The position numbers were made by a program, and so were the translations under genes. DNA of 64,000 nucleotides, taken from assembly GCA_016928435.1 (NCBI GenBank), contig JAFGKT010000034.1, forward strand, positions 41,005 through 105,004, in the 5' to 3' direction. Every line of letters begins with the position of its first letter. Position 1 is the stretch's first letter. Source of the stretch: Sedimentisphaerales bacterium. GTDB lineage: Bacteria > Planctomycetota > Phycisphaerae > Sedimentisphaerales > SM23-30. Below are positions 45,098-54,008 of this stretch, piece by piece. The notes beneath the pieces were generated by a model, which did no database searches, had not been told where the DNA came from, and saw only the letters and a program-made list of their open reading frames with translations.

Positions 45098-46159
45098 TTA
45101 TTGCAGAATCACCTTACCGCTGCCGCGTTTTACCTTACCCAAAAAGTAGGGTTGTTCGCCCAACTTACGCAGATGTGCCATTATCGAACGCGTAAAACCT
45201 GGCGCCACCACCAACACATAACCGATGCCCATATTAAAAACGCGATACATCTCTTCTTCTTCGACGGGCCCCAACCGCCGCAGATAATCAAACACCGCCG
45301 GCACAGGCCATTTGCGATTAATAACCACGTCGCAATCTTTGGGCAGTACCCGTGGAATATTACCCACCAATCCGCCTCCGGTGATATGCGCCATAGCCTT
45401 GACCACTTTTTTCACTTTGTACTTCTTCAGCAGCCCCATAATCGCGCGTACGTAAATCCGCGTCGGCCGCAACAAAGCTGCACCCAATGTCTCACCCAAT
45501 TCCGCGATCTCATCGCTGACCTTGAGCTTTTCTCGATCAAAACATATCCGTCGCACCAGCGAATAACCGTTGGAATGTATCCCGCTGCTGGCCAGACCGA
45601 TCACCGAATCGCCCACTTCCACATGCTCCCCCGTCACAATACGATTCTTTTCCACCACTCCTACTGCGAACCCTGCCATGTCAAATTCGTCCCGCCGATA
45701 AACATCAGGCATCTCCGCTGTTTCGCCCCCGATCAGCGCACAGTCCGCTTGACGGCAACCTTCGCTTACCCCCGCCACCATCTCCGCGATCTGCCCAGGC
45801 GTTAGCCGATTCACAGCCACATAATCCAGAAAAAACAACGGCTCCGCACCTTGAACCAGCATATCATTAACACTCATCGCCACCAAGTCGATCCCCACCG
45901 TGTTATAACACTTCATCTCCGCTGCGATTTTGACCTTTGTCCCCACGCCGTCCGTGCAAGCAACCAGCACCGGATTACGGTAATTCTTACGGAACAGTTT
46001 TTCGTCATAATCCAAGCGAAACAGTCCCGCGAACGCGTTATGCAAGTGCATGACCCGCGGCCCATGGGTGCTGCGAACATCAGCGCTTATCCTCTCGACC
46101 ATCTCATCGTTGGCTTCTATGCTGACCCCCGCCTCGCTGTACGTAATCGCTTTTGCCAA
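45098..46159 (-). CDS. purM: Phosphoribosylformylglycinamidine cyclo-ligase (AIR synthetase)
   Basis: A 353-residue purine-synthesis enzyme. Typical: ITYSEAGVSIEANDEMVERI at the N-terminus, VACTDGVGTKVKIA, GIDLVAMSVNDMLVQGAEPLFFLDY, GGETAEMPDVY, GLASSGIHSNGYSLVR and HITGGGLVGNIPRVLP, all in the usual order (longer stretches given in part). I place the start at a TTG at 46159: AAGGAG lies exactly six bases upstream and the protein then begins as PurM proteins do. Alternatives are an ATG at 46198 and a TTG at 46261, both with poorer sites and an unusual N-terminal extension. It follows purF after 94 bases. Confidence 0.95.
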   Translation of the reverse strand: MAKAITYSEAGVSIEANDEMVERISADVRSTHGPRVMHLHNAFAGLFRLDYDEKLFRKNYRNPVLVACTDGVGTKVKIAAEMKCYNTVGIDLVAMSVNDMLVQGAEPLFFLDYVAVNRLTPGQIAEMVAGVSEGCRQADCALIGGETAEMPDVYRRDEFDMAGFAVGVVEKNRIVTGEHVEVGDSVIGLASSGIHSNGYSLVRRICFDREKLKVSDEIAELGETLGAALLRPTRIYVRAIMGLLKKYKVKKVVKAMAHITGGGLVGNIPRVLPKDCDVVINRKWPVPAVFDYLRRLGPVEEEEMYRVFNMGIGYVLVVAPGFTRSIMAHLRKLGEQPYFLGKVKRGSGKVILQ

Positions 46160-46253
46160 GCTGCGCTCCTTATTGACGCCTCTACAAAATGTTGTCATTC
46201 TCGCGAAATCGCCGAATCCAGAAATACCACAACAAAACCGGGTTATAATCCCC

Positions 46254-47678
46254 TCATTCAAACATCTTCAATTGATACCGTTCCATCGAATATTTGCTGA
46301 CCGCTTCGTCCACCGGAATACGATAATTACCCGACCAACATGCGTTGCAGTAATGGTCGTTCGGACTGCTCACGCAATCAAGCATGCCGTCCAGCGACAA
46401 ATACGCCAGACTGTCGATTTCCAGATAATCGCGGATTTCTTCAATACTCTTGTCATTAGCGATCAATTCTTCCCGACTTGGAAAATCGATCCCGTAAAAA
46501 CAAGGATAGCGGATCGGCGGACTCGCCACCCGCAAATGAATCTCTTTTGCCCCAGCTTTACGCAGCGCACCCATTTTCCCCCGTGTTGTCGTACCCCGAA
46601 CTACCGAATCCTCGATCACCACCAAACGTTTACCTTGGATGGTTTCTTTGATTACGTTCAGTTTCATCTTTACCGCCAGGTCACGCATCGGCTGATCGGG
46701 CACGATAAAACTTCGCCCTGTATAGTGGCTAACCGTAAAACCTCTGCCGTAGGCTATACCGCTTTCCTCGGCGTAACCACCCGCGGCACAACGGGCACAG
46801 TTCGGCACCGGAATCACCAGATCCGCGTCCGCCGGGGCTTCACGCGCCAACTGCTGCCCCATCTTGTGTCGAACTCGGTGGACCGATTCGCCGAATACCG
46901 AACTTGATGGATCGGCGAAATACACCTGCTCAAATATGCAATGCGCCGGCGTAACGGCTTTGGGCCCATCAAAAAACCGGCTGCTCAAACCCTTTTCGCT
47001 TAGCGTAATTATCTCACCGGGTTCAACGTCGCGAACATATTTGGCGTCAACGATGTCCAATGCGCAGGTTTCCGAGCTTACCACATATGCTCCGCCGGGC
47101 ATCTGTCCGATGCACAAAGGTCGAATCCCATAAGGGTCGCGCGCTGCTTCAATCTTATCCTGATATGCGAACAGCAGGCAATACGCCCCCTGCAGATGTC
47201 GTAATACGTGCCCCAGAGGATCAGCTTTACTAATGTGGCTTGGCTTGGCCAGCAAATGAATGATTATTTCACTGTCGCTGGTTCCACGAAAAATATGCCC
47301 GTATGCTTCGTACTCGTCCCGCAGCAAAAAGGCGTTGATTAGATTGCCGTTGTGAGCAATCGCGATTTGGCCCAGCGAATACTCGAACAGCAAAGGCTGA
47401 GCGTTTTCGATCCGTGAAGAACCGGCTGTCGAATAACGCACATGGCCGATCGCCATCTGCGCCGAATTAGGCATCTGCTTCAGCTTCGACTCGGTGAATA
47501 TCTCACTTACCAGCCCCATCCCAACATGGCCGTGCAACTGCTCACCATCGCTGTAAATGATACCCGCTGATTCCTGGCCCCGGTGTTGCAGCGCGTGAAG
47601 ACCAAAGTAGCACATTTGCGCTGCCCCGGGTTGACCATAAACCGCAAACAAACCACATTTCTCTTTAGCGTCCGGCAT
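46254..47678 (-). CDS. purF: Amidophosphoribosyltransferase
   Basis: A 474-residue enzyme catalysing the first committed step of purine synthesis. The N-terminal glutaminase has its nucleophile Cys exposed after a propeptide of seven residues (KEKCGLFAVYG), GHVRYSTAGSS, and HNGNLIN. The phosphoribosyltransferase domain has PVPNCARCAAGGYAE, RSFIVPDQPMRD and the PRPP loop VVIEDSVVRGTTTRG. With the ATG at 47678 (GGTGG upstream) the length matches Bacillus PurF (476); ATG codons at 47705 and 47768 are alternatives. C-terminal cysteines (CSSPNDHYCNAC) could bind an iron-sulfur cluster as in Bacillus. Confidence 0.96.
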   Translation of the reverse strand: MPDAKEKCGLFAVYGQPGAAQMCYFGLHALQHRGQESAGIIYSDGEQLHGHVGMGLVSEIFTESKLKQMPNSAQMAIGHVRYSTAGSSRIENAQPLLFEYSLGQIAIAHNGNLINAFLLRDEYEAYGHIFRGTSDSEIIIHLLAKPSHISKADPLGHVLRHLQGAYCLLFAYQDKIEAARDPYGIRPLCIGQMPGGAYVVSSETCALDIVDAKYVRDVEPGEIITLSEKGLSSRFFDGPKAVTPAHCIFEQVYFADPSSSVFGESVHRVRHKMGQQLAREAPADADLVIPVPNCARCAAGGYAEESGIAYGRGFTVSHYTGRSFIVPDQPMRDLAVKMKLNVIKETIQGKRLVVIEDSVVRGTTTRGKMGALRKAGAKEIHLRVASPPIRYPCFYGIDFPSREELIANDKSIEEIRDYLEIDSLAYLSLDGMLDCVSSPNDHYCNACWSGNYRIPVDEAVSKYSMERYQLKMFE

Positions 47679-47907
47679 AAATCCACCCAATGGAGGGTTA
47701 TCCATATCTGGCATATTCCCAAAAAAGGCAGTATAGCTGTGCCCTCTGCCCAAGTCAACCAGAGACAATCAAAAACCCAATGTCCCTTGATGTTGCATCC
47801 TGGTGCAAAATCGGTTATCTAATAGATGTTTTGGACATAATGCAAAACGCCTATGAATATACATCCGCAACCAAGATCAAAATGCAACAATAAGGGATAG
47901 TGTCAGT

Positions 47908-49146
47908 ATGCTCATGGAAAACCCGCCAGATTTGCCGTTTCTTACGAGCGACATTCCCGGCACCGGAGGAGAAATCAAGGTCGATTATGCTGATTTCCAG
48001 GTGGAGGAGATCGCTCTGTACGAACCGTCCGGCACCGGCGATCACACGTACCTTTATATGGAAAAAACCGGCATGGCGACCAATGACGTGGTCAACCGGC
48101 TCGCTAAGGATCTACGCGTTTCCCGCAATGCCATTGGCTACGCCGGCCGCAAAGACACTCGGGCCGTCACACGCCAATGGTTCTCTATAGAAGGCGCCGA
48201 CCCCGAAAAAATCGCTAATTTGGCTATTCCCAATTGCCGCATTCTTAGAGCCGACCGTCATACCAACAAGATTAAAATCGGTCATCATAGCGCCAACCGC
48301 TTCCTTATTCGCATAAAAAACCTCGCGGTTCCAGGTGCGCTCGCTCTTGAATATGCCCGAGCAGTCATGGATAGACTGACCACCCAAGGCGTCCCCAACT
48401 TTTTCGGCCCACAACGATTCGGCAGCAGATTCGATTCCCACATGCTCGGGGAAGCAATTGTCCGGGATCAACGTGAGGAATTTATCGATATCTTGCTTGG
48501 TAGGCCCTATCCCAACACTGAAATGTCCGTTATCTATACCGCACGGGACGCCTATGAAAAAGGCGACTACCAAACCGCCTACGATGCCTGGCCCACCCAT
48601 TATCACGATCATCGACATGCCCTCAAATTACTGAAAAACAGCGGCGGCGACAAAAACCTAGCGTTCAAAATGCTGGATCGCCGTCTTAAGCGATTTGTCC
48701 TTTCTGCCTATCAAGCCTATATTTTCAACGCTGTGCTCGCCGCCCGGATCGATTCAATAGGCAAGATTCTGCCCGGCGAATTGGCTTATAAACATGACAA
48801 CGGCGCCGTATTTCGTGTCGAAGACCCTCAAAAAGAACAACCCCGTGCCGATGCCTTTGAAATCAGCCCCTCCGGACCACTGATCGGCCTAAAAATGATC
48901 CAACCAACCGACCAAGCCCAAGAAATCGAAGCTCAAGTCGTCGCCCAAGCCAACCTGGACCGGCAAAACTACCAACAAATAAACTCCTATCGCCTCAAAG
49001 GTGCGCGCCGCTCCCTGCGCTTCCAGCCACGAAACGCCCAAGTGGACCTAGTCCAATGCAACAACACGCCTGCTTACCTGGAACTTCGCTTTGAATTGCC
49101 CCCGGGCTGCTACGCCACCACCCTTATCTGTGAAATCACCAAATGA
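47908..49146 (+). CDS. truD: tRNA pseudouridine synthase D
   Basis: A 412-residue enzyme that forms pseudouridine 13 in tRNA. Seen: DFQVEEI near residue 29, the catalytic Asp in GYAGRKDTRAVTRQWFS at about 77-93, NRFLIRIKN, VPNFFGPQRFG, and RRLKRFVLSAYQAYIFN before an inserted TruD-type domain. The ATG at 47908 or the one at 47914 may be used; GGGATAGTG lies upstream. Divergent from purF across 229 bases. A terminator follows at 49146. Confidence 0.95.
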   Translation: MLMENPPDLPFLTSDIPGTGGEIKVDYADFQVEEIALYEPSGTGDHTYLYMEKTGMATNDVVNRLAKDLRVSRNAIGYAGRKDTRAVTRQWFSIEGADPEKIANLAIPNCRILRADRHTNKIKIGHHSANRFLIRIKNLAVPGALALEYARAVMDRLTTQGVPNFFGPQRFGSRFDSHMLGEAIVRDQREEFIDILLGRPYPNTEMSVIYTARDAYEKGDYQTAYDAWPTHYHDHRHALKLLKNSGGDKNLAFKMLDRRLKRFVLSAYQAYIFNAVLAARIDSIGKILPGELAYKHDNGAVFRVEDPQKEQPRADAFEISPSGPLIGLKMIQPTDQAQEIEAQVVAQANLDRQNYQQINSYRLKGARRSLRFQPRNAQVDLVQCNNTPAYLELRFELPPGCYATTLICEITK

Positions 49147-49205
49147 AATCGGCCCGGCAAAGGCGGGTCAAGGCCTTTCCAGCCGATTTTGTCTTGTGTA
49201 ACCCT
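49146..49205 (+). terminator. Terminator of truD
   Basis: AAATCGGC (49146-49153) pairs with GCCGATTT (49192-49199), with a nested stem AAAGGC (49159-49164)/GCCTTT (49173-49178). TTTTGTCTT follows. The structure begins at the truD stop codon. Confidence 0.7.
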
Positions 49206-49261
49206 TGGCACAACATTGCTTTTGTAGTGTGCTTTGACCAAATTACACCTATAATGATGCC

Positions 49262-50308
49262 ATGACAGAACGTTCGCTTCCGCAATCTAAAGACAAACCA
49301 CTTTCAGTGCAGCCTGTCTTGCAGCATCGGCTGCTGTTGGCCTTGGCGCTGCTGCTGATTGTGGTTACCGTGGGTACCTGTGGGTTCGTTTGGCTGGAAG
49401 GCCGTTCTTTTCTCGATGCTCTTTATATGACTTTGGTGACCATAAGTACTTTGGGTATGACCGCCCAAGATACCGCGCCGGTCACTCAGGCTGGGCAAAT
49501 CTGGATTATGTTGCTGATTGTTGTGGGTATCGTTTCAGCCATGGTGGCGTTGAGCTTGATGGTCAGCACAATCGTCGAAGGCCAGGTCCGCCGTATTCTC
49601 GGGAGACGACAAGTGAACAGAAAAATCCAATCACTCCATAACCATATAATTGTATGTGGGTATGGCGGCAAAGGCACTGCCGTATGCGACAATCTCAAAC
49701 GACGCAACGCGCCCATCGTTATCATAGACAGCGACGATACCCGAACCGCCCAAGCTGAAGTTGATGGACTGCTCTATGTCCTTGGTAATGCCACCCAGGA
49801 AGCTACTCTGATGGCCGCCGGAGTTCAAAAAGCCCAAGCACTCGTTGCCAATCTCGCTAACGACGGCGACAACGTCTTGGTTACTCTTGTTGCCCGCGAG
49901 TTGTCGCAAGATATCTTTATCGCCGCTACCGTAGCCAAAACTGAAAGTGAGCCTCATTTACGCCGCGCCGGCGCCGATAGCGTTATTTGCCCTGAATTGA
50001 TTAGCGCCAAACGCTTGGCTAATATTCTTACCCGGCCGGGAGTCGTTGACTTTATCGATTTCGCCGCCGAGGGCCTCCAACTCGAAGCCGAGCAATATCG
50101 CATTAAAGCCGACAACAAGCTCGTAGGTCAGTCTCTCAAAGAAGCCAATCTGCCTCGTTCTGCCGGGATTCTTATCATTGCCTTACGACGCGCCGATGGT
50201 GAAACCATTTTTAACCCCAGTGCCGACACCGTTTTTCAGCCCGATGATACCATGATTATAACCGGACGAATCGGTTCCATGGCCAAGCTGGAACAAAACT
50301 ACGCATAA
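49262..50308 (+). CDS. Ion channel with RCK (TrkA-N/TrkA-C) domains and non-canonical filter
   Basis: A 348-residue membrane protein. Two helices (about 24-45 and 79-104) flank a pore loop, LDALYMTLVTISTLGMTAQD. A cytoplasmic RCK-N domain follows (HIIVCGYGGKGTAVCDNL, about 127-250) and a TrkA-C domain at the end. In potassium channels the filter is T-x-G-Y/F-G; here the corresponding residues 63-66 read T-L-G-M, with Thr in place of the second Gly. Whether it conducts K+ or another ion is therefore open. The nucleotide-binding glycines GYGGKG are intact. It starts nine bases ahead of, and probably shares a transcript with, a glycosyltransferase. Confidence 0.88.
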   Translation: MTERSLPQSKDKPLSVQPVLQHRLLLALALLLIVVTVGTCGFVWLEGRSFLDALYMTLVTISTLGMTAQDTAPVTQAGQIWIMLLIVVGIVSAMVALSLMVSTIVEGQVRRILGRRQVNRKIQSLHNHIIVCGYGGKGTAVCDNLKRRNAPIVIIDSDDTRTAQAEVDGLLYVLGNATQEATLMAAGVQKAQALVANLANDGDNVLVTLVARELSQDIFIAATVAKTESEPHLRRAGADSVICPELISAKRLANILTRPGVVDFIDFAAEGLQLEAEQYRIKADNKLVGQSLKEANLPRSAGILIIALRRADGETIFNPSADTVFQPDDTMIITGRIGSMAKLEQNYA

Positions 50309-50317
50309 CTATATATA

Positions 50318-51544
50318 ATGATTATAGCATACTACGTTTTTGCCGCGATTATCCTGTTTGTACAGACAGTTGTTTTGCTGGCCGCATATCGTAATGTGGT
50401 TTATACGCTCCGTACCTACAAACCACTTTCCGACGTCAAATATTCACCGCACGCTGTGCTGATATCGCCCTGCAAAGGTATCGACACCACCTTTGATCGT
50501 AATATCGCGGCTCTGTTCGAGCAGGACTACGGCGACTACGAAATCTATTTTGTCGTCGAAAGCGAACAAGACCCCGCTTACGTGCGTCTTAAGCAAATCA
50601 TCGCTGACTACGAATCCCGTAATCATCGCGTCAAAGCCCGGCTTTTTGTGGCGGGTCTTTCCCAAACCTGCGTCCAAAAAGTACACAATCTTCTCTGCGC
50701 CATCGACGCGACCGATGAAAAAGTAGAGGTCTTGGCTTTTGTCGATTCCGACGCGTGCCCCAAACCTCATTTCCTGCATAGCTTGATTCATCCCCTTCGT
50801 CGCCAAGACGTTGGCGCTTCGACCGGCCATCGTTGGTTCGTCCCCACCGACAAACGCCTCGCCAGCCAGGTACTCTCAGCCATGAACGCGCTGTTTGCCT
50901 CGCTGCTCGGCCCGCACGGCTGGAACTCCGCTTGGGGCGGCGCCATGGCCATCCGCCGTGAGGTCTTCGAAAAAACCAACATCCGCAAACTGTGGACCAA
51001 TTCCGCTACCGATGACTATACCTTAACCCGAGCCGTCAAAGACGCCGACCTCGAAATGATATTTGTCCCGGCTTGTTTTGTCGCCAGCTATGAGACCACG
51101 ACCTTTGCTCAAATGTTCGCCTTTGCTCGGCGACAGTTTCTTATTACTCGAGTTTGTATGCCGCAATTGTGGCACTTGGCGTTTTTGGGGCTGGGCCAAT
51201 TTTTGCTCGGCTTTTGGATCGGTGCGATTGTAACCATCGCTCTTTGGGCTATTGGTTCGCCTCATGCCATTTATGCCGCGATACTCCCGGCCGGGCTTGC
51301 GCTGCACAGCAGTATCAAAGCTCTAACCCGCCAAATCCTCATTCGACGTATCCTGCCCCAAGACAAAAGACAGCTCCTTCGCCCCGCCATTATCGACATC
51401 TTCTTTGGACCCGTTCTGCATCTGTTTACCCTGACATGCCTGATCGCCTCGGCCCTGTCACGCACCGTACACTGGCGCGGCATCCGATACATTTTCCATC
51501 ACCTAACCCACACAGAAATCCAACGTGGTTCAAAAGTTAGTTAA
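50318..51544 (+). CDS. Ceramide-glucosyltransferase-like (HpnI type) glycosyltransferase
   Basis: A 408-residue membrane-bound family 21-type glycosyltransferase. An N-terminal membrane helix precedes the catalytic domain: AVLISPCKGID, D1-like FVVESEQDP, DSD in LAFVDSDACPKP, GWNSAWGGAMAIRREVF, TDDYTL (D3 motif) and ARRQFLITR in the place of (Q/R)xxRW. Three further membrane helices follow. Homologues add sugars to ceramide or hopanoid lipids (HpnI adds GlcNAc to hopanetriol). The lipid acceptor here is unknown. Nine bases separate it from the channel gene. Confidence 0.88.
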   Translation: MIIAYYVFAAIILFVQTVVLLAAYRNVVYTLRTYKPLSDVKYSPHAVLISPCKGIDTTFDRNIAALFEQDYGDYEIYFVVESEQDPAYVRLKQIIADYESRNHRVKARLFVAGLSQTCVQKVHNLLCAIDATDEKVEVLAFVDSDACPKPHFLHSLIHPLRRQDVGASTGHRWFVPTDKRLASQVLSAMNALFASLLGPHGWNSAWGGAMAIRREVFEKTNIRKLWTNSATDDYTLTRAVKDADLEMIFVPACFVASYETTTFAQMFAFARRQFLITRVCMPQLWHLAFLGLGQFLLGFWIGAIVTIALWAIGSPHAIYAAILPAGLALHSSIKALTRQILIRRILPQDKRQLLRPAIIDIFFGPVLHLFTLTCLIASALSRTVHWRGIRYIFHHLTHTEIQRGSKVS

Positions 51545-51649
51545 TCAACCGTGGGGCCAATCTGTAAATAGTTGCTATGTAATTACATATGCTGGGCGGC
51601 CCTAATTACCCCCGCTTTTGCTCTCTTTGGACGATATGTCCAAATTCTT

Positions 51650-51678
51650 TTGACAGGTTCCGATCTCCCTGATAAACT
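51650..51678 (+). promoter_or_regulatory. Sigma-70-type promoter of the histone-like gene
   Basis: TTGACA (51650-51655), a 17-base spacer and TAAACT (51673-51678). A perfect -35 with correct spacing; start near 51685 gives a leader of about 95 bases before the ATG at 51779. Confidence 0.75.
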
Positions 51679-51778
51679 CTTTTCCAACAAGTAAGTCTAT
51701 ATAGACGGATAGAGCAATCTATCAACTCGCGTTGGTACCGTCTATGGAGTTTTGTACTGCTAGAAAGGACCTGAGCAA

Positions 51779-51958
51779 ATGGAAGAATACGAGCACCTAA
51801 AGCAACTCATCGCGGATGTCGAAGACGATGTCATCAAGGCCCAGGGCGGCAACAAAGCCGCTGGTACCCGGGTCCGCAAAACTATGCAAGAAGTTAAGCA
51901 AGCGGCACAAAACCTCCGTACCAGAATCCTGGAAGCTCGCGCCGAGGAAAACGCCTAA
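51779..51958 (+). CDS. Histone-H1-like small basic protein
   Basis: A 59-residue protein too short for most predictions: MEEYEHLKQLIADVEDD, then KAQGGNKAAGTRVRKTMQ and EVKQAAQNLRTRILEAR. The pattern of an acidic N-terminal helix followed by GGNKAAGTRVRK and a lysine/arginine helix is that of the Hc1/histone-H1-like proteins found in Chlamydia, planctomycetes and bacteroidetes. They bind DNA and can condense the nucleoid. AAGGAC lies eight bases before the ATG and a strong promoter at 51650 drives it, so it is probably abundant. It lacks the long lysine-rich tail of chlamydial Hc1. Confidence 0.85.
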   Translation: MEEYEHLKQLIADVEDDVIKAQGGNKAAGTRVRKTMQEVKQAAQNLRTRILEARAEENA

Positions 51959-52122
51959 TCCACTTTTCAACTTCGGGCCTAAATATTGACGGATAACAGA
52001 CTGCGTCCGTTTGCCCCATCCAGTCACTTTTTTGTGTTAGCTGGTGCATGCGCCCGAAAAACCCTCAGAACCATCTGGATGTTCTAGTTGTTCGTTTGTA
52101 CTTTTATGTTTGGGTAAAGCCT

Positions 52123-52605
52123 ATGCCGCCTGCTCTATTAGCCAATCTCGACGCGATTGATCTAAACAAAGTTCTCTATGACACCGCAACCATCGAAAAA
52201 GTCAATCCGCATCGTTTCGAAATGCGGCAGCTCGACGCCATAGTCCACGAAGACAAAGATGTGGGTTTATGTGTCGGCTACAAAGATATCACCGAAGATG
52301 AATTTTGGGTTCGAGGTCATATTCCGGGTCGTCCCCTGATGCCCGGTGTTGTTATGATCGAAGCCGCCGCCCAACTTGCCAGCTTCTATGTGCTGACCGC
52401 TCTGGAAGATTACGCTTCGGGTAAGTTTGTCGGGTTCGGCGGTATTGATGAAGTCAAATTCCGTGGTTCCGTTGTTCCGGGTGACAGACTATATCTCATC
52501 GCCAAATTACTTGAGAGTCGTCCCCGCCGATTTGTCGCCGCCGCCCAAGGTATAGTCAACGGCCAAATGGTCCTCCAAGCCAAGATCGTCGGTATGCCGA
52601 TGTAA
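52123..52605 (+). CDS. FabZ-like 3-hydroxyacyl-ACP dehydratase
   Basis: A 160-residue hot-dog-fold enzyme. The catalytic helix motif is GHIPGRPLMPGVVMIEAAAQ, with His and Glu as expected for FabA/FabZ dehydratases; KFVGFGGIDEVKFRGSVVPGD follows in the order typical of FabZ. The N-terminal 45 residues are longer than in E. coli FabZ. I chose the ATG at 52123 over an ATG at 52048, because the extra residues do not fit the fold. It could serve fatty acid synthesis or a specialised lipid pathway. Confidence 0.85.
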   Translation: MPPALLANLDAIDLNKVLYDTATIEKVNPHRFEMRQLDAIVHEDKDVGLCVGYKDITEDEFWVRGHIPGRPLMPGVVMIEAAAQLASFYVLTALEDYASGKFVGFGGIDEVKFRGSVVPGDRLYLIAKLLESRPRRFVAAAQGIVNGQMVLQAKIVGMPM

Positions 52606-52656
52606 TCGCTATTCCGTATAGCCGCACGTTCATCTGCCGCCGCAGCCCAGAAAACA

Positions 52657-53892
52657 ATGCAGCATCTATTCCAAGACCACCTCGACCTGGACCCTGATGC
52701 CGATCTCGCCCAAGCCACTCGCGCAATCCCGGCCGGAGCCGGTGTTTGCCTCTTCGCCTCCGCTGATGACCAACCTATTCTTTTACTTCGCGCTGCTGGC
52801 TTGCGCGCCATTGTCCGCAACCGTCTTGCTGAACCGGACCCTCAAGAAAAATCCCGCCGAACCCAACTCCGCCCCATCACCAAACGCGTCTATTTCCGCC
52901 AAACCTACAGCGCTTTTGAAACCGAACTAGCCTACTTCAACATCGCCCAAAAACTCTATCCACAAAGGCTCAAAGAATTCTTTCCGCACCTTACCGCGTG
53001 GTTTGTGCAACTGGACCTTAACGCCCAATACCCGGTTTTCGCTCGCAGCGGCAAAGTTGATATTCCTGGCTATTGCTATTGGGGCCCGTTCGGCACCAAG
53101 AACGCCGCGGACTTCTGCGTCGATATGCTCCAAGATATCTTCCAACTCTGCCGTTGTCCTCATTTGCTCGCCGACGCTCCTCACGCCTCTCCCTGCTCTT
53201 ATGCCCAGATGCAGCGTTGCTCCTCACCATGCGACGGCACCGTTTCCCCCCAGCAATACCGTCAGCAAATTGATTCCGCCGTCAATTTCCTCAACAACAC
53301 CTATCAGCAAAATCTCGCTGAACTAAAACAACGCATGCAATCCTTCGCCGCTGATCGCGAATACGAGCAAGCCCAAATAATCAAAGACCAAATCACCAAA
53401 ATCAAAAAGCTCGATTCCTATGCTTGCCGTTGGGTCGCGCCGCTGGAACGTTTCTATGTTTACGCCTTCCAACCCGGCCCACCAACCAAAGTGCCAGGCC
53501 TGCGCGCCTACCAACGCACCATTACCCCATTCATCATCGGCCCAGGTTGGATCAAACAAATCGAACCATTCACTCATAGCGATGCCCCCGATGCCTGCCA
53601 ATCACTCATCGATCATTACCAACTAAACACCCTCCAAGAATCTTTTAGTCAGATCGACCAACACAGCGACCTGCTTGCTTGGGCCTGTCGATTCCTATAC
53701 GGTTCTTCCTCCGCCAAGGGCCTCTACATCCGCGCCGACGAAATAACCGCTGCCTCTCAACTGCTCAGTCAAATCAACGAGTATTTCAAGATTGCCGACC
53801 AAGCCGATCCATCCGCCGGCGACAATACTGACTGCGATTCGGCCCAAAATTCTTCCGCAAATAACTCCGACAATGCCGAGCCCGATCCCTAA
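52657..53892 (+). CDS. UvrC-derived protein without intact nuclease domains
   Basis: A 411-residue protein related to the N-terminal half of UvrC. At residues 26-56 a GIY-YIG-like segment survives as GAGVCLFASADD and LLLRAAGLRAIV, but the Tyr residues (GVY, YVG) are replaced. A cysteine set C167-x12-C180-x7-C188-x3-C192 (within RCPH, SPCSYAQMQRCSSPCDG) matches the iron-sulfur cluster of UvrC. A UVR motif is at about 215-250 (ADREYEQAQIIKDQITKIKK). The RNase-H-like and HhH domains that make the second cut are absent; the C-terminus is a Gln/Asp/Asn-rich tail. It may bind UvrB or DNA without cutting. Confidence 0.85.
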   Translation: MQHLFQDHLDLDPDADLAQATRAIPAGAGVCLFASADDQPILLLRAAGLRAIVRNRLAEPDPQEKSRRTQLRPITKRVYFRQTYSAFETELAYFNIAQKLYPQRLKEFFPHLTAWFVQLDLNAQYPVFARSGKVDIPGYCYWGPFGTKNAADFCVDMLQDIFQLCRCPHLLADAPHASPCSYAQMQRCSSPCDGTVSPQQYRQQIDSAVNFLNNTYQQNLAELKQRMQSFAADREYEQAQIIKDQITKIKKLDSYACRWVAPLERFYVYAFQPGPPTKVPGLRAYQRTITPFIIGPGWIKQIEPFTHSDAPDACQSLIDHYQLNTLQESFSQIDQHSDLLAWACRFLYGSSSAKGLYIRADEITAASQLLSQINEYFKIADQADPSAGDNTDCDSAQNSSANNSDNAEPDP

Positions 53893-54008
53893 CTTGCCAA
53901 AAAAGACACCAACTTTTCCCTTTTCTTACTGCTGTATGCTCGGTAAAATCGCCCCCGGAGTAAAGTTCACAAATCGCTGGTCAGTTAATCTTTTTATAGG
54001 AGATCATT

